This document shows positions 1 to 13,741 of a DNA stretch of 64,000 nucleotides, piece by piece; the stretch's first letter is position 1, and the number at the start of each line of letters is the position of its first letter. The notes under the pieces are model-generated. The model made no database searches. It was not told where the DNA came from and was given only the letters and a program-made list of their open reading frames with translations. A program made the position numbers and the translations under genes. Origin of the DNA: Podaxis mareebaensis (taxonomy: Eukaryota; Basidiomycota; Agaricomycetes; Agaricales; Agaricaceae); assembly GCA_018524725.1 (NCBI GenBank), contig JAEUWP010000252.1, forward strand, positions 1 to 64,000, written 5' to 3'.

Positions 1-2222
1 TGATGCCTAAGTTGAGATACCTTGTTTTGCAAGGGACTGCCAATGATTCCCTCAATCATCGCGACATGGTCAGATCGTCAATCATAACCAAAACGCTCTC
101 ATTTTGTAACTGAGGGACTAGGGTATATAATTACAAAAAGTCCGAAGGGAAAAAGTGAAAATCTCGAGTGGGAATGTGAAATTTCCCACTGAGTGTCCAT
201 TTCCCACTGACCGTCCAATGACTGTAAGTATTTAAATACACCAATACTCAGAGGGGCAGTTTTTCCGAGCTCTATACCTTGAATATTCTGCGGAATTTTC
301 TGGTGTTGAGTTCGGGCTCCTTATGGTGGGTTGATTCAAGGTATATCCAAAGTCGGCCTTTGGCCACTCAAGCAGCTGAGGGATTGGTGCCTTTGCGTAG
401 GCATAAATCTAAAGCCATCCCTAGTTTTCTTGTTATATCATCCATAGTTCCAGCTGTTCACATTTCTTAGAGAATTATCACTATACAAGGTACAGGTAGC
501 ACTGGTATGTACTATATATGTACAGCGTCGTATCCATACAGGTCATTCAGGAGACATTGCGGGAAAGCGGCGGTTCAGCGCCAGTCCTCACCGACTGCTG
601 GAGCGACAACAGGCACTACCCCGTTATCAGCCGTCATACCTCCTGCGCCTGTTCAGATCCCCTTCGCTTCCGAACTTTTCTTTTCGGTTCTGGTATATAC
701 CCTCCGTGGCGCCTCCGTGGCTTGCTAGACCATAGACGATGACATATCCTCTGTACCAAGGAGTGACACTCTCCCACGCACATCTTCAAAGCGATATCCC
801 CTCATCATAACAACATTGGCCCCCCAGCATCTTTGGTCGGATATGCTATTCGGCATGACTGATGAAATCGGTACTGACGACAACCGGAGCCCAAGTCCTC
901 CCCCCGTCTTCTTGATACATCTGGTGTTCATCAGACTCGTGCTGACCATGGCGCTGCTGGACAAAGTCAAGCCTGTAGAAAATATTTCGAATTCCAGAGG
1001 GGACAAATGATGGCGATGCACCTGGAGGTCAGAATTTGCTCGAGTACATGCCCAGATGTAGGTATCAATATCCTTCCTTACGTTCTTACGAGGAATGTAA
1101 TTCTCTTGCTCAGCGGATCAGTAGTGTCTCGCCCACCACCCTCGTTGTATTTTTGGCACTGTTTCTATATCCTGACGCCTGCTGCGAGCGCGACCTTGAT
1201 TGGCGAAGGTCTGAATTGCGGAATAAGGTGTTCAGGCAGGCACTCACACCCCCTGTGGTGAAACCCGTAGACCCGGAAGCGCATAATCTGCTCCTTCCTT
1301 AACTATGAAAAGCACCGCCAAATTTTCCGTGACGTCTCAGACACCCAGTATCTCCCAGACATCTTAAGAACCAAAGATGGAATATACTTGGTCCCGGGGT
1401 CGGCGTAGGCACAGGCATAGGAGATGGCGGCTCGCTCGCAGGTGGACCACTGATGTTTGTGTGGAGCCAGAAATTCGGCTACACATGAAAATGCGTTTCC
1501 GGTCCACTTTTTCAGAGTGTTCTCGAATATTCGTATGACTCATTTAGTGTACAGCATTGTAGGTAGTCTCATGTACCTAAGGAGACCACCTGCAATACAC
1601 CCCAGCTCCCTACGATGGGGATGTCTCACTAGTCTCATTAGTCTCGTTTCGTTAGTCTCGCTTCGTCTCGTCTCGAATCGTCGTCGTTATCCTATTTCTT
1701 CTTAATCTTACTCTATGACTATCTAATCCGGAGGGAGGACTTCGGACCCCTCATTGCCAGACAGATGCTGGCACCCTTCGCTATACACCCCGAACGCGCC
1801 TCTTCATTTGTCCCTTCCACACGGCTCTTGCGTCGCTTTGAACCAGAGACGACGGGGAGAAGAGATGCAAATATTGAGAACGATGCAACTCTCTGAGCCG
1901 AGGTATGTAGTATGCCGTCCCCTCCCTTCTTTATGCCTCGCAGAATGGGGAATGGTAACATAGTCAGAAACCAACATCCGATGATGCGGTTGTTGGAACA
2001 CACCGCCTTGATCACTTCGAAGTTAATCAGTAGTCAGATGAACTCTTAAAAATTTTTATTTCGCCCTAATATGCTGGCGCTCCTACAAAAGGCTTACAGA
2101 ATGGTTATACTGCGATAATGGTACTACAAATGGATCGGGGTGTCATATTAATGAACGTAGATAATCCAACTCATGTCAGTTGCGGTAGTCGATGCCAAAA
2201 AAATTCGCGCGTAAACCAGTAA
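1..2222. other. No recognisable gene
   Basis: Short open frames on both strands show no family motif and no splice-consistent gene model. The left edge holds two copies of a short TTTCCCACTGA motif (about 180-215). The stretch lies downstream of the first BCS1-like gene, whose stop codon is at 2223. Confidence 0.5.
1624..1690. repeat. Low-complexity GTCTC-rich tract
   Basis: Imperfect tandem units built on TAGTCTC / GTCTCG run across this stretch, in a region without a gene. No function is visible. Confidence 0.6.
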
Positions 2223-4459
2223 CTACTGGCTCACGTTCGGTTCCTGATGCTGGGTGGGTTCGGTGATCATGCACGAGTCAGAATCTGATTCCCGGGCGGA
2301 GTCAGGCGATTGCACTCTGGACGCGGACTCGGAGTGAGACGGTTCCGGCTTCATGCTTTCAGCCCTCGAACCCTCCCGGTTATCGTCATCTCCCTTACTC
2401 GACACCTTCCGTTCGGACTTCACACCTATACCACTCATCTTCACCAACGTCGACTGTAACCTCTCGACCTCTTGTAAATCCAGCTTCTCTTGCGCTTTTT
2501 CCTGCTTCGCTTTTTTCTTCTCCTCCAGCTCTTTCTTCTCTTTTATCGTGTTCTCTGCCCATTCTTTTACTTCTCTCACCGCCTTCTCCGGTTGGAATTT
2601 GCATGTTAACAAGAACCCCTGAAGCTCAGCAGTTGTGAACGTGTTCTCAGGAATTTGCTCCGCGAATTCGTCCGCAAGAGAGTCAATCAGAGAGACTTTA
2701 TCCTCGTCTGAGGTGTTTTCCTTGGCGGATTCAGGAGTACAGTGGGAGATAGGGAAGAAGCGTTTGTAAAGCGCGGCGGCTTGTTTTCTGACGGCGTGAT
2801 AGTATTGGATCTTTTTGTCAATACGGCCAGGCCGAATCAGTGCGTTATCGAGGTCCTCGATATGATTTGTCTAGATGTCCGTTAGCTCGTAGAATGGGTG
2901 CCTTCAGTGCCGACTCACCGTAGCAAAGAACAAAATACCTTCTTGGCTTGCGACGCCGTCGAGGATATTGAGCAAACCAGATAATGTAACATTGCACTTG
3001 GGCGACCCACCACCCCACACGGGAAACACTGGGTTAGGGTAACTGCCATTGTTGGTCAGCTCTTCATTACGTGAGAATGCGCAGTCAATGTCCTCCAGGA
3101 GGAAGATCGATCGTTTAGGGATGCACGAGACAGCTTGAGCGAGTATCGAGTCGTCAATACTGTAATTAAATATGAGTGAAACATATAAAATGGGATGAAT
3201 AATGGGCTGCTCACCCGCTAGATGCCAACGACAATGAGTATATCTCAAGTCCGAGTTCTCCTGCCTACCGTCGCTGATCTGAGTGACGCTTTTAAGTGCA
3301 GTGCTGGCAACCTACCAAAGCATATATCGTCGAGGCTATGTACAGGTCAGATGGTGGAACATCACCGACCTAGTTGGGGCACTTACTTTTCCCGGATCCA
3401 GGTGGACCATAGAGGAGATAGCCGCGACGGTAGGGGATCCCAGCCGTCTGATACCAGTCCTCCATACTGAGAAACTCACGGGCGTCGGCGACCAGGGTGT
3501 CCAAAACGCCACCCTCAAGGATAACAGAGTCGAGCGGTCGGCGAGGCTTGCGTTTGCAGTCATTCCAGTAGAAAGGATGATATCCTCGCTGGATGCATGC
3601 GGTTATAAAAGAAACACACAAAGCAAGGCGCATGGACATACCGAAGAAGTGTGGATAATGACATGCGGCTGACTCATTTCCATGTATCTCTGTCGAGCAT
3701 ATTCTACCAGAGCAGAAACGACCGAAACATCTCTTGTGTAGACACTGTGTTTCACACTTAACCCTTGAAGTTTCAGAACATAACATGCTACTCACGTCAG
3801 GTAGATAGTTGCGGAACTAACAGTCCGTTCTGTCTGATAATCATACGAAGGTATACCTGCGTTCCTTGTGACTTCGACCCAACATCCGTTCCACCTGAAC
3901 AGTTGAGGGCTCTGGTATGTCGGCACATATTCTGCATTCTCGCTATTATGTCCTTTAGATATCTCTGACGCGTCAACGCCATTCTTTCTTTGTAGAGTCT
4001 TCGCACTGATCTTGAAGTTCCATGACCGTTTCCACACTTGCTCCTTTGTCTAATCGGCGCGATGTTAGATTAGCAATCTGCGGCATGAACAGTTAAGGCA
4101 AGGGTCAGACTATCTCACCAGAAACGCCAGGATCCAGTCATATGAAGGATCGCCCTCATGGAATTCCGCAGTCAACGAATACTCTAGTAGCGCATGCAAG
4201 TATCCATGATCCCTTAGCAAAACCAACAGAGCAGACATGAAGGAGTGAGAAAACACTTACGAAACTTCCACCGTTCCGAAAACCAAACATACGCATCCCT
4301 CCCCATCTCAAGCAACCACCCCATAAAAAACATTGTCAACGTTCCTAACATTCCAGTTCTTCCTCCCGGCAGCCATGATGCAATCATACCGACACTGAGG
4401 ATCTGGTTCCACAAGGGCGAATAGCCACTATTTCTATCAGCTTGGTAAGGATATTCCAT
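2223..4459 (-). CDS. BCS1-like AAA ATPase (copy 1)
   Basis: Predicted 593-aa member of the BCS1-type AAA family, which in mitochondria translocates and assembles the Rieske protein. Fungal paralogues may have other roles. Exons (minus): 4261-4459, 4119-4183, 3796-4049, 3642-3744, 3387-3588, 3316-3335, 3215-3264, 2919-3159, 2223-2870. An N-terminal hydrophobic segment lies in exon 1. The BCS1-specific region with its FRWNG and YTRD-like motifs follows, then Walker A GPPGSGK (about residues 268-274), Walker B FLLEDID (about 315-322), the NILDG segment, and RPGRID. The tail (about 480-593) is Lys/Glu-rich, probably a coiled coil. The Walker A motif is completed by a 20-nt exon. All nine exons join in frame. 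The next gene upstream (5033-7351) is a paralogue with equivalent exon boundaries throughout. The family call is firm; the cellular role is inferred. Confidence 0.88.
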
Positions 4460-5032
4460 GGGACGTCAGGGGGCAAATGTAATAGAAATGGAGTAGTGGG
4501 GAAAAGGAAGGCACGCCTTCCTACAAAGTGCCCCAGTTATATACGTCATTAAAAGTAATCCGTCATCCACAGTCATCGAGACACGGTGAGTAGGCGAGGT
4601 CAGCACCATGATAGATAGTTCTGTAAGCTGTGTCGCGATCAAGGCGCGTGTGACATCGTCCCCGCATAAGGAATATAGTGCGTACAACGTGATCACAGGT
4701 TAGCTATATTCGCAAACAAGGTTTTGTCATCTGATCTTTAATCACCAAGAGCGGTTAACATGGAGTCGAGGCGCGAGCAACATGCTGTGCTGAGCGCTGA
4801 GCGGACAATTTCCCTTGCTGTAGGATCAAAAGAAGTTATAAAGCTCCGAATACCCTGGACTGTTCTGTGCCGACTCGGGTTAATCGGAGTCATAATGTCG
4901 TGTCACATAAGATTATCGTCATTAGGCCTAAGATAGAGAAGCATGAGTCAAGAGCCTTCACACTATGTTAAGTATTCGTATGTCGCGATGGCAGCGCAGG
5001 AAGCGAAAAACATAGCCACAACGATAAAATAA
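4460..5032. other. Intergenic between BCS1-like copies
   Basis: This 573-bp gap separates the stop of BCS1-like copy 2 from the start of copy 1. Both genes run on the minus strand, so it should hold the copy 1 promoter. No coding signal or clear promoter element was recognised. Confidence 0.5.
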
Positions 5033-7351
5033 TCAGGCATCCTGTACGATTGTCTCCTTCGTGTCGTGAACTCCGTTCACTTTTGCTTTTGCAGAACCAC
5101 CGTTAACAGCCACTATACCACTGACACCATTCAATTGCTTCGAGACAGTTGGGGCGACGAGGGCTGACCCATTCAGTGGCTTCGCAACAGTCGCCAGAGG
5201 TTCCATCTCCTTCTCTGTGCCGTTAACCCTTACCATGCCCGGCCCCTGAACACCGCTACCATTGATCTTCGCCAGCGTACTCTGGAACTTCTCCACCTCC
5301 ATTCTCTCCATCTTGTCTGCTTGCTTCTTCTTCTTCGCCTCAATCCTCTTTTGCTTCTCCTCTTTCTGCCTCCTCTCCTCCGCCACCCATGCTCGGACGC
5401 CCTTCGCAGCCTTCTCGGGCATCATCTTACATGACAATAAGTAGCCTTGCAGTTCAGCAGTAGAGAACTCGTGTTCAGGAACTCCGGCAGTGAATTCCCG
5501 GTTAAGTCGTTCAAGAACAGCAACCTTTTCTTCTTCTGTGACTGATTTTTCTTCGGAAGAGGATAGGAGGGACTCGGGAGTGACGTGTTTGACGGGGTAG
5601 AACCTATTGAAGAGGGCGGAAGCTTGTTGAGCCGTGGCGAGCTTGTATTCGATTTTTCGGTCGATACGGCCGGGTCGCATGAGCGCAGCATCGAGACTAT
5701 CAACGTAATTTGTCTACGTGCCAGTCAGTAGGATAGTAAAATCAGCGTAAAAGGACCTCACCGTGGCGAAGAAAATCTTGCCTTCTTCACTTCCAACCCC
5801 GTCGAGGATATTCAATAATCCGGACAGCGTAACCGCGGATTTCCTTGCTCGCCTCGGTCTCTGGCCTAGCACCATTCCCGGATGATACGTATAACTGAGG
5901 TTTTCCTCTTCGTCGTCTTCTCGCGAGAACGCGCAGTCAATATCCTCAATAAGAAGAATTGAGCCCTTGGGAACGGAGGAGACCGCTTGTTCAAGGAAGG
6001 TATCGTCGACGCTGGCAAGACTTGTGAGCATGCACAAACATTGCACTATGTGAAGTCTTACAAGTGGGCGGCCAGCGAGATAGAGTAGATTTCCATTCGC
6101 AATTCTCCGGCCTGTGATAGAACTGTGAGTCCAGGGCTTTGGTGTTGCGGCCGAGTCATCTTACAATAGCGTGAATTGTCGAACCTGAGTCCATACGTCA
6201 GATATAAGAGGCTTCAGGGAGATTTACCACGTACTCTTTCCAGTACCAGGCGGCCCATATAGCAAGTAACCACGTCGGTGGGGGATTCCAGCACTCATAT
6301 ACCAGTCCTCCATCTTCAAGAAGTCCTTCACGTCCGCAATTAGCGACTCGAGCGTAGTACCGGGCAAAACGATTGAGTCCAACGGACGACGAGGCTTCTG
6401 CTTAACGTTGTTCCAGTAGAATTTCGGTCCATAGCTGTGCTGTGGCGATTCTTTCGAGTCAGCAACTTCAATGTAGTGTTGTTCATAGAAAGGAAGTGCT
6501 CACGGCAGTGACGGAATGAACAATAACATGAGGTCTGCTGACTTCAAAGTACTTTTTCTTGGCCTCTTCAACAAGTCGTGACAGAACATTCATATCAAGG
6601 GTATAGATCCTACCATCTACGTATCAGTACCACAAAAGCCACAGCCCGAACGGTCAAAAACAAAGAAAAGCCGAAATAACTCACGTCAAATATATCGAAG
6701 CCCCGGCAGCTCCCCCGCCGGAGCCAAAGGGTGTCATCGAAATCCCCTGTGCTTTTGTGCGCTTGATTTCGATCCAGTACCGCTTCCACCAAAAGAGTTG
6801 CGGAAGGTCATATGCAGGCACATACTCGGCGCTGTTGATCACTTGGGAGTCCAGTCCAGAGTCAATGCCCCAGCGACGCTGAGATGATTTCGCGGAGACG
6901 CGGAAGTCTCGCGAGCGGCGCCAGACCTTTTCCTGGGTCTGAAATCGCGAGTCAACGAAGAAAAGAATGGAAGAGGGTAGAAAGATTGACGCACAATAAA
7001 GTTGATGATCCAGTCATATGCCGGATCTCCTTCGTTGAACTCGGCAGTAATAGAGTATTCTGCACGCAGAATGCACCAATCAGACGCATTGAAAAGAATG
7101 AACAAATTGGAAAACGCACGAAGCCTAAACCGCTCGACGACCCACTGCACGAAGCGCCTCGCAAACTCCACCACCATCCCCAGTAAAAACAACTTCAGGC
7201 TACTGCCACCGACTCCCGGGTTCAATAGCGAAGCAAACATTGAAAAGCCAAAAATACGCGTTATCGTTGATGAGAGATCAAATAATCCACCACTCGAAGT
7301 GGATGGGGTTGCACGGAAGGGGGAAGAGCCTGACGCAAACGCAGGATCCAT
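5033..7351 (-). CDS. BCS1-like AAA ATPase (copy 2)
   Basis: Predicted 620-aa BCS1-type AAA ATPase. Exons (minus): 7120-7351, 6995-7059, 6685-6938, 6504-6609, 6235-6439, 6165-6184, 6062-6111, 5762-6011, 5033-5713. The hydrophobic N-terminal segment is followed by the BCS1-specific domain, Walker A GPPGTGK (about 281-287), Walker B ILLIEDID (about 329-336) and RPGRID. The C-terminal tail is a Lys/Glu-rich, probably coiled-coil stretch. Exon sizes are nearly the same as in copy 1 (65, 254, 20 and 50 nt are identical), so the two are tandem duplicates that have diverged. The start at 7351 is preferred because the protein then begins just before the membrane segment. The frame is open upstream to 7471, so an extra 40 residues cannot be excluded. 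Compared with copy 1, the loop between Walker B and NILDG carries a different acidic insert. Confidence 0.88.
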
Positions 7352-9865
7352 GTGTTTATGCGGCGTGTGCCGTAGACGTATGGTATCACTGGCGTGGGGT
7401 GGTCGTCCCAAGGGATAGAAGGGGGCTGGACGGGTGGTGGTTGGAAGTATCGATGTGAATGCAGACCGCAACCTTGACTATAAACGTGGAGCTTAAAAGC
7501 GGAACGTACGTATCAGCCACGAAAGGATCACAGTGTGGGAGGTGTAGAGAAAAGCCAACCAGATACTCACAACGCACTGACTCCACCTGGGCCTTCGAGA
7601 GCGAACGGGTTAGACTGAAATTTGCAAATACTGCAAACGAAACGACGCCTCGAACCCCGAAGGAAGGAGAAGGCGAACGCAAAGTTTGCTGCCGAGTTTA
7701 TAAGCTCGATCGACGGGCGCCTAGAAGCTACACCGACCGACGTGTGGCATGGTAGAATGACGTAAACATGCCATTAAATCACTTACATGGCATGTAACCA
7801 AACAATGAGCGATGAATTGAACATGAGCAGTTGAATCAGCGAATAGCTGGCTAGCGGCGTTGCTTTTCGGTTCAATTCGGTTTGGCCAAGTCTTTTCGAG
7901 CATGTATGGACCCCGTTTGGCACAGAGTTTGGAAAAGGGTAAATGGGGTCGGGTTTTGCGGTTCATCGTGGCTGGTTCTGGACATGAAAAATCAAAACAT
8001 ATGATCAGGACGAAAATAACTCAGCATGAGGTACAGTGGCGGGAAAAAGCAAAACATTCAGCGTGGAAAAAAACAAACCCATGACACATCCTTTGCTCGC
8101 TTCGCTACAACTACCAGTCTACTGAATCTCGCTAACAACACACTATTACCCACTTGACGTATTTGATGATACACTAGTACATGGCACTAAACTCTACTAG
8201 CTACGGCATTCTGTGGTCGATCATTATGGAATCACGATAGCACTTCACTTAAATCAGTGCACGATTTGCGGGGAAAGAACCACATGTTCATGTTGGCTTC
8301 CAGTGTCAGTCAGCGCAATAGCAGAAATAGTAATCACGGCGACCACTGGCTTCTATCAAACGTGAAGATTAATGACACTAATCCTTCTTCAGACACTTCT
8401 CTTCGGCGTCTTCGTGCCACAACTAGCCGATGGTTCGAGGTAAACTTCTCCTGCTACCCACCACTCTCACAGACGAAAACCATTCGATCCACCTTGTTAT
8501 CAATCGATCATTAGACATCTATGTTTCTCTATGGAAATGCCGAAGTTGCGACACTTTACCCATCGATATCTGCACAGGCATCATCCATACTTCTCTGGTC
8601 TAGGTTTCTCTCGAAACAAGATCAAACACGTATATATGGACATGCTAGTCCTTGTATGAACGATCACTGGCCTATAACCATGCAGACCGTACATCAAAAC
8701 CTGTTTTCCCCCTTCAGATAACTCTGAAACGTCGATCACCCTATACTTATAACACCTCCTACCTAGTAACATCTCACAATGAAATCGTGCCAGTCGTTCG
8801 CCAACATGGACATACCTAAATGTTTAAACCCCATCCAACGCCATATCCCTAGCCAAACCCATCACAGCCCAATCATCCGCAACGCACCAAAGATCCGAAA
8901 CTTACCATCGACCCCAAGGCCAATGCTTTCTGATCAAGAAGCTCTCTGCTTGTGCTCAAGAAATGAAACAACTCCAAAATGACTTGCCAGTTCATTCTCT
9001 TTCAAGCATTTATCCACCCACGACATCGACTTCTTAGATCCCATCGTTCTTATCTTAGGCTTGCCCTGATTTTATGATATCGTCCTAGAATCGCACAAAT
9101 ATAGCCACTCCTTACCCACTCTAATGCAATAGAATTCAACAGCCACCTGACTACAGGAACACCAACATTAGGGAGGCGCTGCAGAAGGTCTTCGATTGAT
9201 ATGGCGTGTGAAGCGACGTGCCATGACAAGGAAATGTAACAGTTGCCTAGAGCCCAGAGGTCTTGAGCTGCCCGTGGTTCGGAACTTGTCGTGCGAACCA
9301 GACAGCGAAAGTGGCCACATTCGAAAGCGAGCGGCAGCAGGAGAGTAGCTGTTCGAGTGAACTCGTTAAAGATGCGCTCGAGTAGTGGATTCCCATGGCA
9401 TGACATGACCACCCCCTGTACAGCAACTATATAACAAGCAAATGCGTTCCGGTCAAGTATATATCAGAAATCTGCCCTTTAATTAGATATAAATCGGCGG
9501 ACTGTCGGTCTGGTAGTACTTTGATATTCATCTGGATACAGAGTCGGAATCTAATGTCTTGATCACATGAAAAACTTCGGGCTGACGGACGGAAGGGGAC
9601 CGAGCAGTGATGAAAGGAAAACATGAGTGTGGGGCCGTCTGTATCCATCTGACAGAAACTTTGGCCCATAATGCATAAGTAGCGAGACTGTGGAGAAACA
9701 GAAGAGTTTGTCAACCGTAACATGACACGTCGTTGGGGGTAACACCCTCGCGCAGGGTAAATCCTATTGATCAAGGGCCGAAACTGCATATGGGCCGGAG
9801 TTTGGAGAGTGATAGTCAGTGCAGTTTACTGCGAGTCTTGCGCAGGTGCATTATTGTATTCATAC
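7352..9865. other. Gene-poor interval
   Basis: This 2.5-kb stretch lies between the BCS1-like copy 2 start and the DUF6535 duplication. It holds only short open frames. The longest on the minus strand (9050-9412, 120 codons) has no recognisable motif. It should contain the copy 2 promoter. Confidence 0.45.
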
Positions 9866-12800
9866 TAAGCCTATAGACGAGCTCGGATATAGAAAGGGAA
9901 AGTACATGCTACGTTAATATTTTTTGTGTGGAGGTAAGAGAACGGTTCGAAGGAAACGGTACAGTACGGGTGTAACGGCAGTTGAACGTCTGTCCAGCCC
10001 GATGTAACAGTAAATAAGGAAGAAATCTCAGTTAGAAAAAGGAAAAAGAACATATCAAAGATTTTGTTTTATGGTCGTCGAGTGCAGTGCGGTATCCTGG
10101 ACACATTGGGCGTTTTTGATAGTGTATGTCCAGAGTTATTGAAATTCGAGGTATTTGGTGTGGTGTGGTGCGGAGAACTGTCGGGTTGGTGGGCGAAGCA
10201 TGGCAGGACAGTGGGGAGGGCGTCGAAACTGGTGAAGCAGAGGGCAGTGATGAGTCGCATGCTGCCAAACGATCCCCGATCTTGCCATGAGCCCCGATAT
10301 GAGGGCTAGTAATCAAGTCCTCGCCAAGCGAGATACTTTGCCAGATAAGGGAAAGAACTGGGTCTCGCAGTCACTTCCCACATTGCATCTAGCTGTGGTC
10401 CAAATTTCTCTTTGATTAAAATATCCAAACCAGCCCGGTACTTCCTGACTATCTCCATGTAGGGACTGGTCCCAGATACCAGCCTGAGTTTGCAGAATAA
10501 CACTCCTTGTTTCAACCTTTTCTCCGGATCCCCGTTAGGTGCACCCTCCTTGTCAGCCAATAACTGTTTCGAAATCCACAGCAGTAATTGATCCAAGGTT
10601 TTCTCGGTGGGAGATGCAGTCAGGCGCCGGTTGGAACCCTCGATACAGATAGAACGAATGATTTCGAAGGCGCCAACGGTATGTGTCGGATTACATTCCA
10701 CATCAATTTCCAACATCTGGTAGATACATTGCAGTATCCGTAGCCTTGTATCTGTCGGACCTTGTCAGCGAGAGAGGCGGAAGAGTTCACGGAATTTACC
10801 TTGATCAATCAAGGCCACGTTGACTCGGTTGACCGGGCAGTCGATGTCTTTATCCATCGTCCACCTTTTCCCATTTATTTTGAGGAATAAATCCACTCGC
10901 TGGAACAGTAAAACCTGCGACATATGCCCTTGCTCTACGTTTGCCGCCAAATGCTCCAGAGTATGCGATACAACTAGATCCTGCATATATGCGACTTTCG
11001 AGGGGTCGGGCTCCTCCGGATCATGAGGAGACCATTGCAGACCAAGCCTCTGCTGCGCTTGCCTGACAGCTTCTGCACGACGATGGTCCATCTGCGCAAG
11101 GAAGGCTTCAAGTACAACGTGATAGTCCAAGTCCCTAAGACACTGACAGATAGCTTCCGCCAGTCTTTGGTATTGGAAGAAAGTGGTTCCGATCCATCCA
11201 AGCCCTCGCCCAACGTCAGCTGCCTCCGGTGCCCCTGTTGCTTGTCGGTGACTGAACAGAATCCAATCATAGTCCAACCAGGTTCGAAACTTGGAGTCAG
11301 GCATTTGGCCGTTTCTCCTTACTCTGAACCACCTCGATATCAAGTTGCTGATTAAGTGATAGAGGGACATCACCAGCTTGTAAGATATCCAGGCTTGAGG
11401 GGATTTATAAGGGCATTGCGGTAACTGGGTATGCGGGAAGAGTACGACCCATAGGCTCTGGAGGCAGGGAAGTATAGTTGTAATTAAAATGAAGAGGAAC
11501 GCGATTCCAACTAGGATCGATATCGCGATTGCGCCTCCCTTGTCAGCGTCCCACAGGATTCCAATAAGTCCGGCAAAGAAGAGTAGAAGGGCAGTAAGGA
11601 GAAGAAGGGGCAGGGCATTGAGGACATTGAAGACCTGCCATTTCTTCATTCCCTCGTATCGCATGTAGCGAATCGCTAGGTGTTCGCGGTGAGGGATGTT
11701 TGCGTTGCGATTATATTCGCGTAGCCATTGGAGACAAAGAATTCCGGCCATTACAACCGATAAACTGAGAGCTAGACTGAGGAACCAACAAGTATTGATC
11801 CACCGCGCTGATTGCGGGACATCGGCTCGGGGATTGAGATTGATAAGAAGGCCAGGTTGTGGGTTGGTCATATTGTCGAGCTGGCGGACTACAGTCCTAA
11901 GCAGTAGAGCGGTGGTTTCCGTAAAATCCTCCTTGACAGTATGATATGATTCAAGGGCAAAAGCAGCTACGACGCCCGAAAATAGACCGGCCTAGTGTAG
12001 AGGAACGTGAGTTTCAAATATAATATAAATGAAAATAGTTATGAAACTGACGAAGATCAGTAATTTGTCTATTTCTTCCTTCCAACTTGCATTTTCTTCA
12101 TCAGCGTACCTCTTGGCAAATTCACCGCAAACTTCCCAAGGGTCAACCTCCTTCTCCTTCTCCTTCTTCTCCTTCTCCTTCACTTTCTCCTTCTCCCTTT
12201 CCTTGTTCGCACCCGTCGCTGCCACGCCTGGTGTGTATACCACTGCGGGGTAATCGAAACGAGAGTCATATCTGGTCTTAACAAGAGAGGATCTATCATT
12301 AGGCTGAATGTCGCATAGCCTCCAATGGACTCACGCCGCCCGGGTATTGGAGCATTTTCAAAAAGTGGGAGAAGAAAGTCTGTCCGCAATTCTCATGATG
12401 GGCCGGCTTAAGAACCAGATGCATAGAAGTAGACGCTTAAGCTCACTTGACAAGGGGAATTCACTGCACACGCGGACTTCGTGGTCGCCTATGTCGATTA
12501 TCAGCCGCCCATATAACGGCATCTATCAGAAACTCGATTGTTCCATCCTAGCCATATTCATATCAATGTTATGGGCATCTGTACTTCCAGTTGAAGGGCA
12601 CGCACACCTCTGGAATACAGCCCCATCGTCCAACAGGGCACTATTTTGCACCAGTTGCTCGGGACTTCTCTTAAAACAAGCCACTTAACCCAATGATTGC
12701 CCCTTTCTTCTACAACTGCCGGTCCACCGCCACATATACAAAGCGCCCACCCGCATCCTTGGTAAACGCCTTGCATTGCTTAAAGCCACTGTATCTGCCT

Positions 12801-13307
12801 TTCCGAAGCCTGTTTCGTCCTTTTCCCGAATCACGAGGGCCATTGAGGGTAAAAGAACCACATGCCCTTTACCTGCCTTCACTATGCACGTTCTCTCCGT
12901 ATAACCAGAAGTAACATTCAGGTCGACTCTAAACACCTCAAGACTCGATTTCGGATGACTTGGGCGGCCTCGTGTACAGAAGTTATCCCACCACCACGTT
13001 GACTTAACTAATGACATAACTATCACCTGCTTTGAATCCTAGTACGATCACAACGAATTTGAGACATTCGACAGACTAGAGAAATTGTGTGGCTGGTGTG
13101 CGCGGAAAAAAAACTATGAATGTCCAATGGTGGCACGATCACAGAGTGCTAAGGCTATAGCACAGCAAAGGTCCACTCAAACCCAGATCCTTGGCAAGAA
13201 CTTATCGTTTATGCTTTCAAGCTTCGGAGACCACTGACCCGGGCCAAGGCTTGGATTCTCCGGTCCCTAACCCCCAAGCAGATGAACCAGCACCAATAAT
13301 AACTTAC
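9866..13307. repeat. Tandem duplication, unit 1
   Basis: This block is repeated at 13308-17210 with the same orientation. Within the gene the offset is a constant 3,436 bp from 10306 to about 11991. The similarity also covers the downstream flank (9866-10305) and the upstream flank (to about 13300). Recognisable markers are a stretch near 9870 / 13310 and the CAAGCTTCGGAGACCACTGA stretch at about 13219 / 17131. Confidence 0.85.
10306..12355 (-). CDS. DUF6535 membrane protein (copy 1)
   Basis: Predicted 639-aa protein of the DUF6535 family, a membrane family abundant in Agaricomycetes with no known function. Exons (minus): 12335-12355, 12052-12303, 10800-11991, 10306-10760. The N-terminus carries a Lys/Glu-rich low-complexity run encoded by CT-rich DNA, then the family signature DPWEVCGEF (about residues 60-70). 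Hydrophobic segments lie at about 92-107, 155-180, 213-238 and 244-274. The remaining 360 residues are soluble and helical in character. The last intron is only 39 nt. Without its removal the frame stops at 10765 after a short tail; with it the protein gains about 150 residues that are conserved in copy 2. The first intron (31 nt) is the weakest part of the model: it is needed because the second exon has no in-frame ATG. Confidence 0.8.
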
Positions 13308-13741
13308 TAAGCGTATAGACGAGTTCGGATAAAGAAGAGGCAAGTACACCCTACGTTAATACTTTTTATGTGAAGGAGAGTAGATTGAAGGAAACGGAAC
13401 AGTGCGGGTGTAACAGCAGTTAAATGTCTATCCAGCCTGATTTAACAATAAGGAAGGAAGAAGTCTCAATTAGAAAAAGGAAGAGGAACATATTGAAGAG
13501 TTCCTTTTATGGCCGCCGAGTACAGCGCGGTATCCTGGGAACATTAGGCATTTTTTGATATTGTATCTCCAGAGTTGTGAAAATTCGCGGTGTTTGGTGT
13601 GGTATGGCGCGGAACTGCCAAGTTGGAGGGCGAAGCATGGCAGGACAATGGGAAGATGTCGAAATTAGTGAAGTAGAGGGCAGTGATGAGTCGCATGCTG
13701 CCAAACGATCCCCGATCTTGCCATGAGCCCCGATATGAGGG
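12356..13741. other. Intergenic between DUF6535 copies
   Basis: This is the upstream region of DUF6535 copy 1 and the downstream region of copy 2. The duplication junction lies at about 13305, beside the stretch ACCAATAATAACTTACTAAG. The near-identical ACCAATAATAACTTATTGG recurs at the right end of unit 2. No coding region was recognised. Confidence 0.5.

Noticed and set aside
9050..9412. Minus-strand frame of 120 codons
   Set aside because: No family motif, no splice partners, and no support beyond length.
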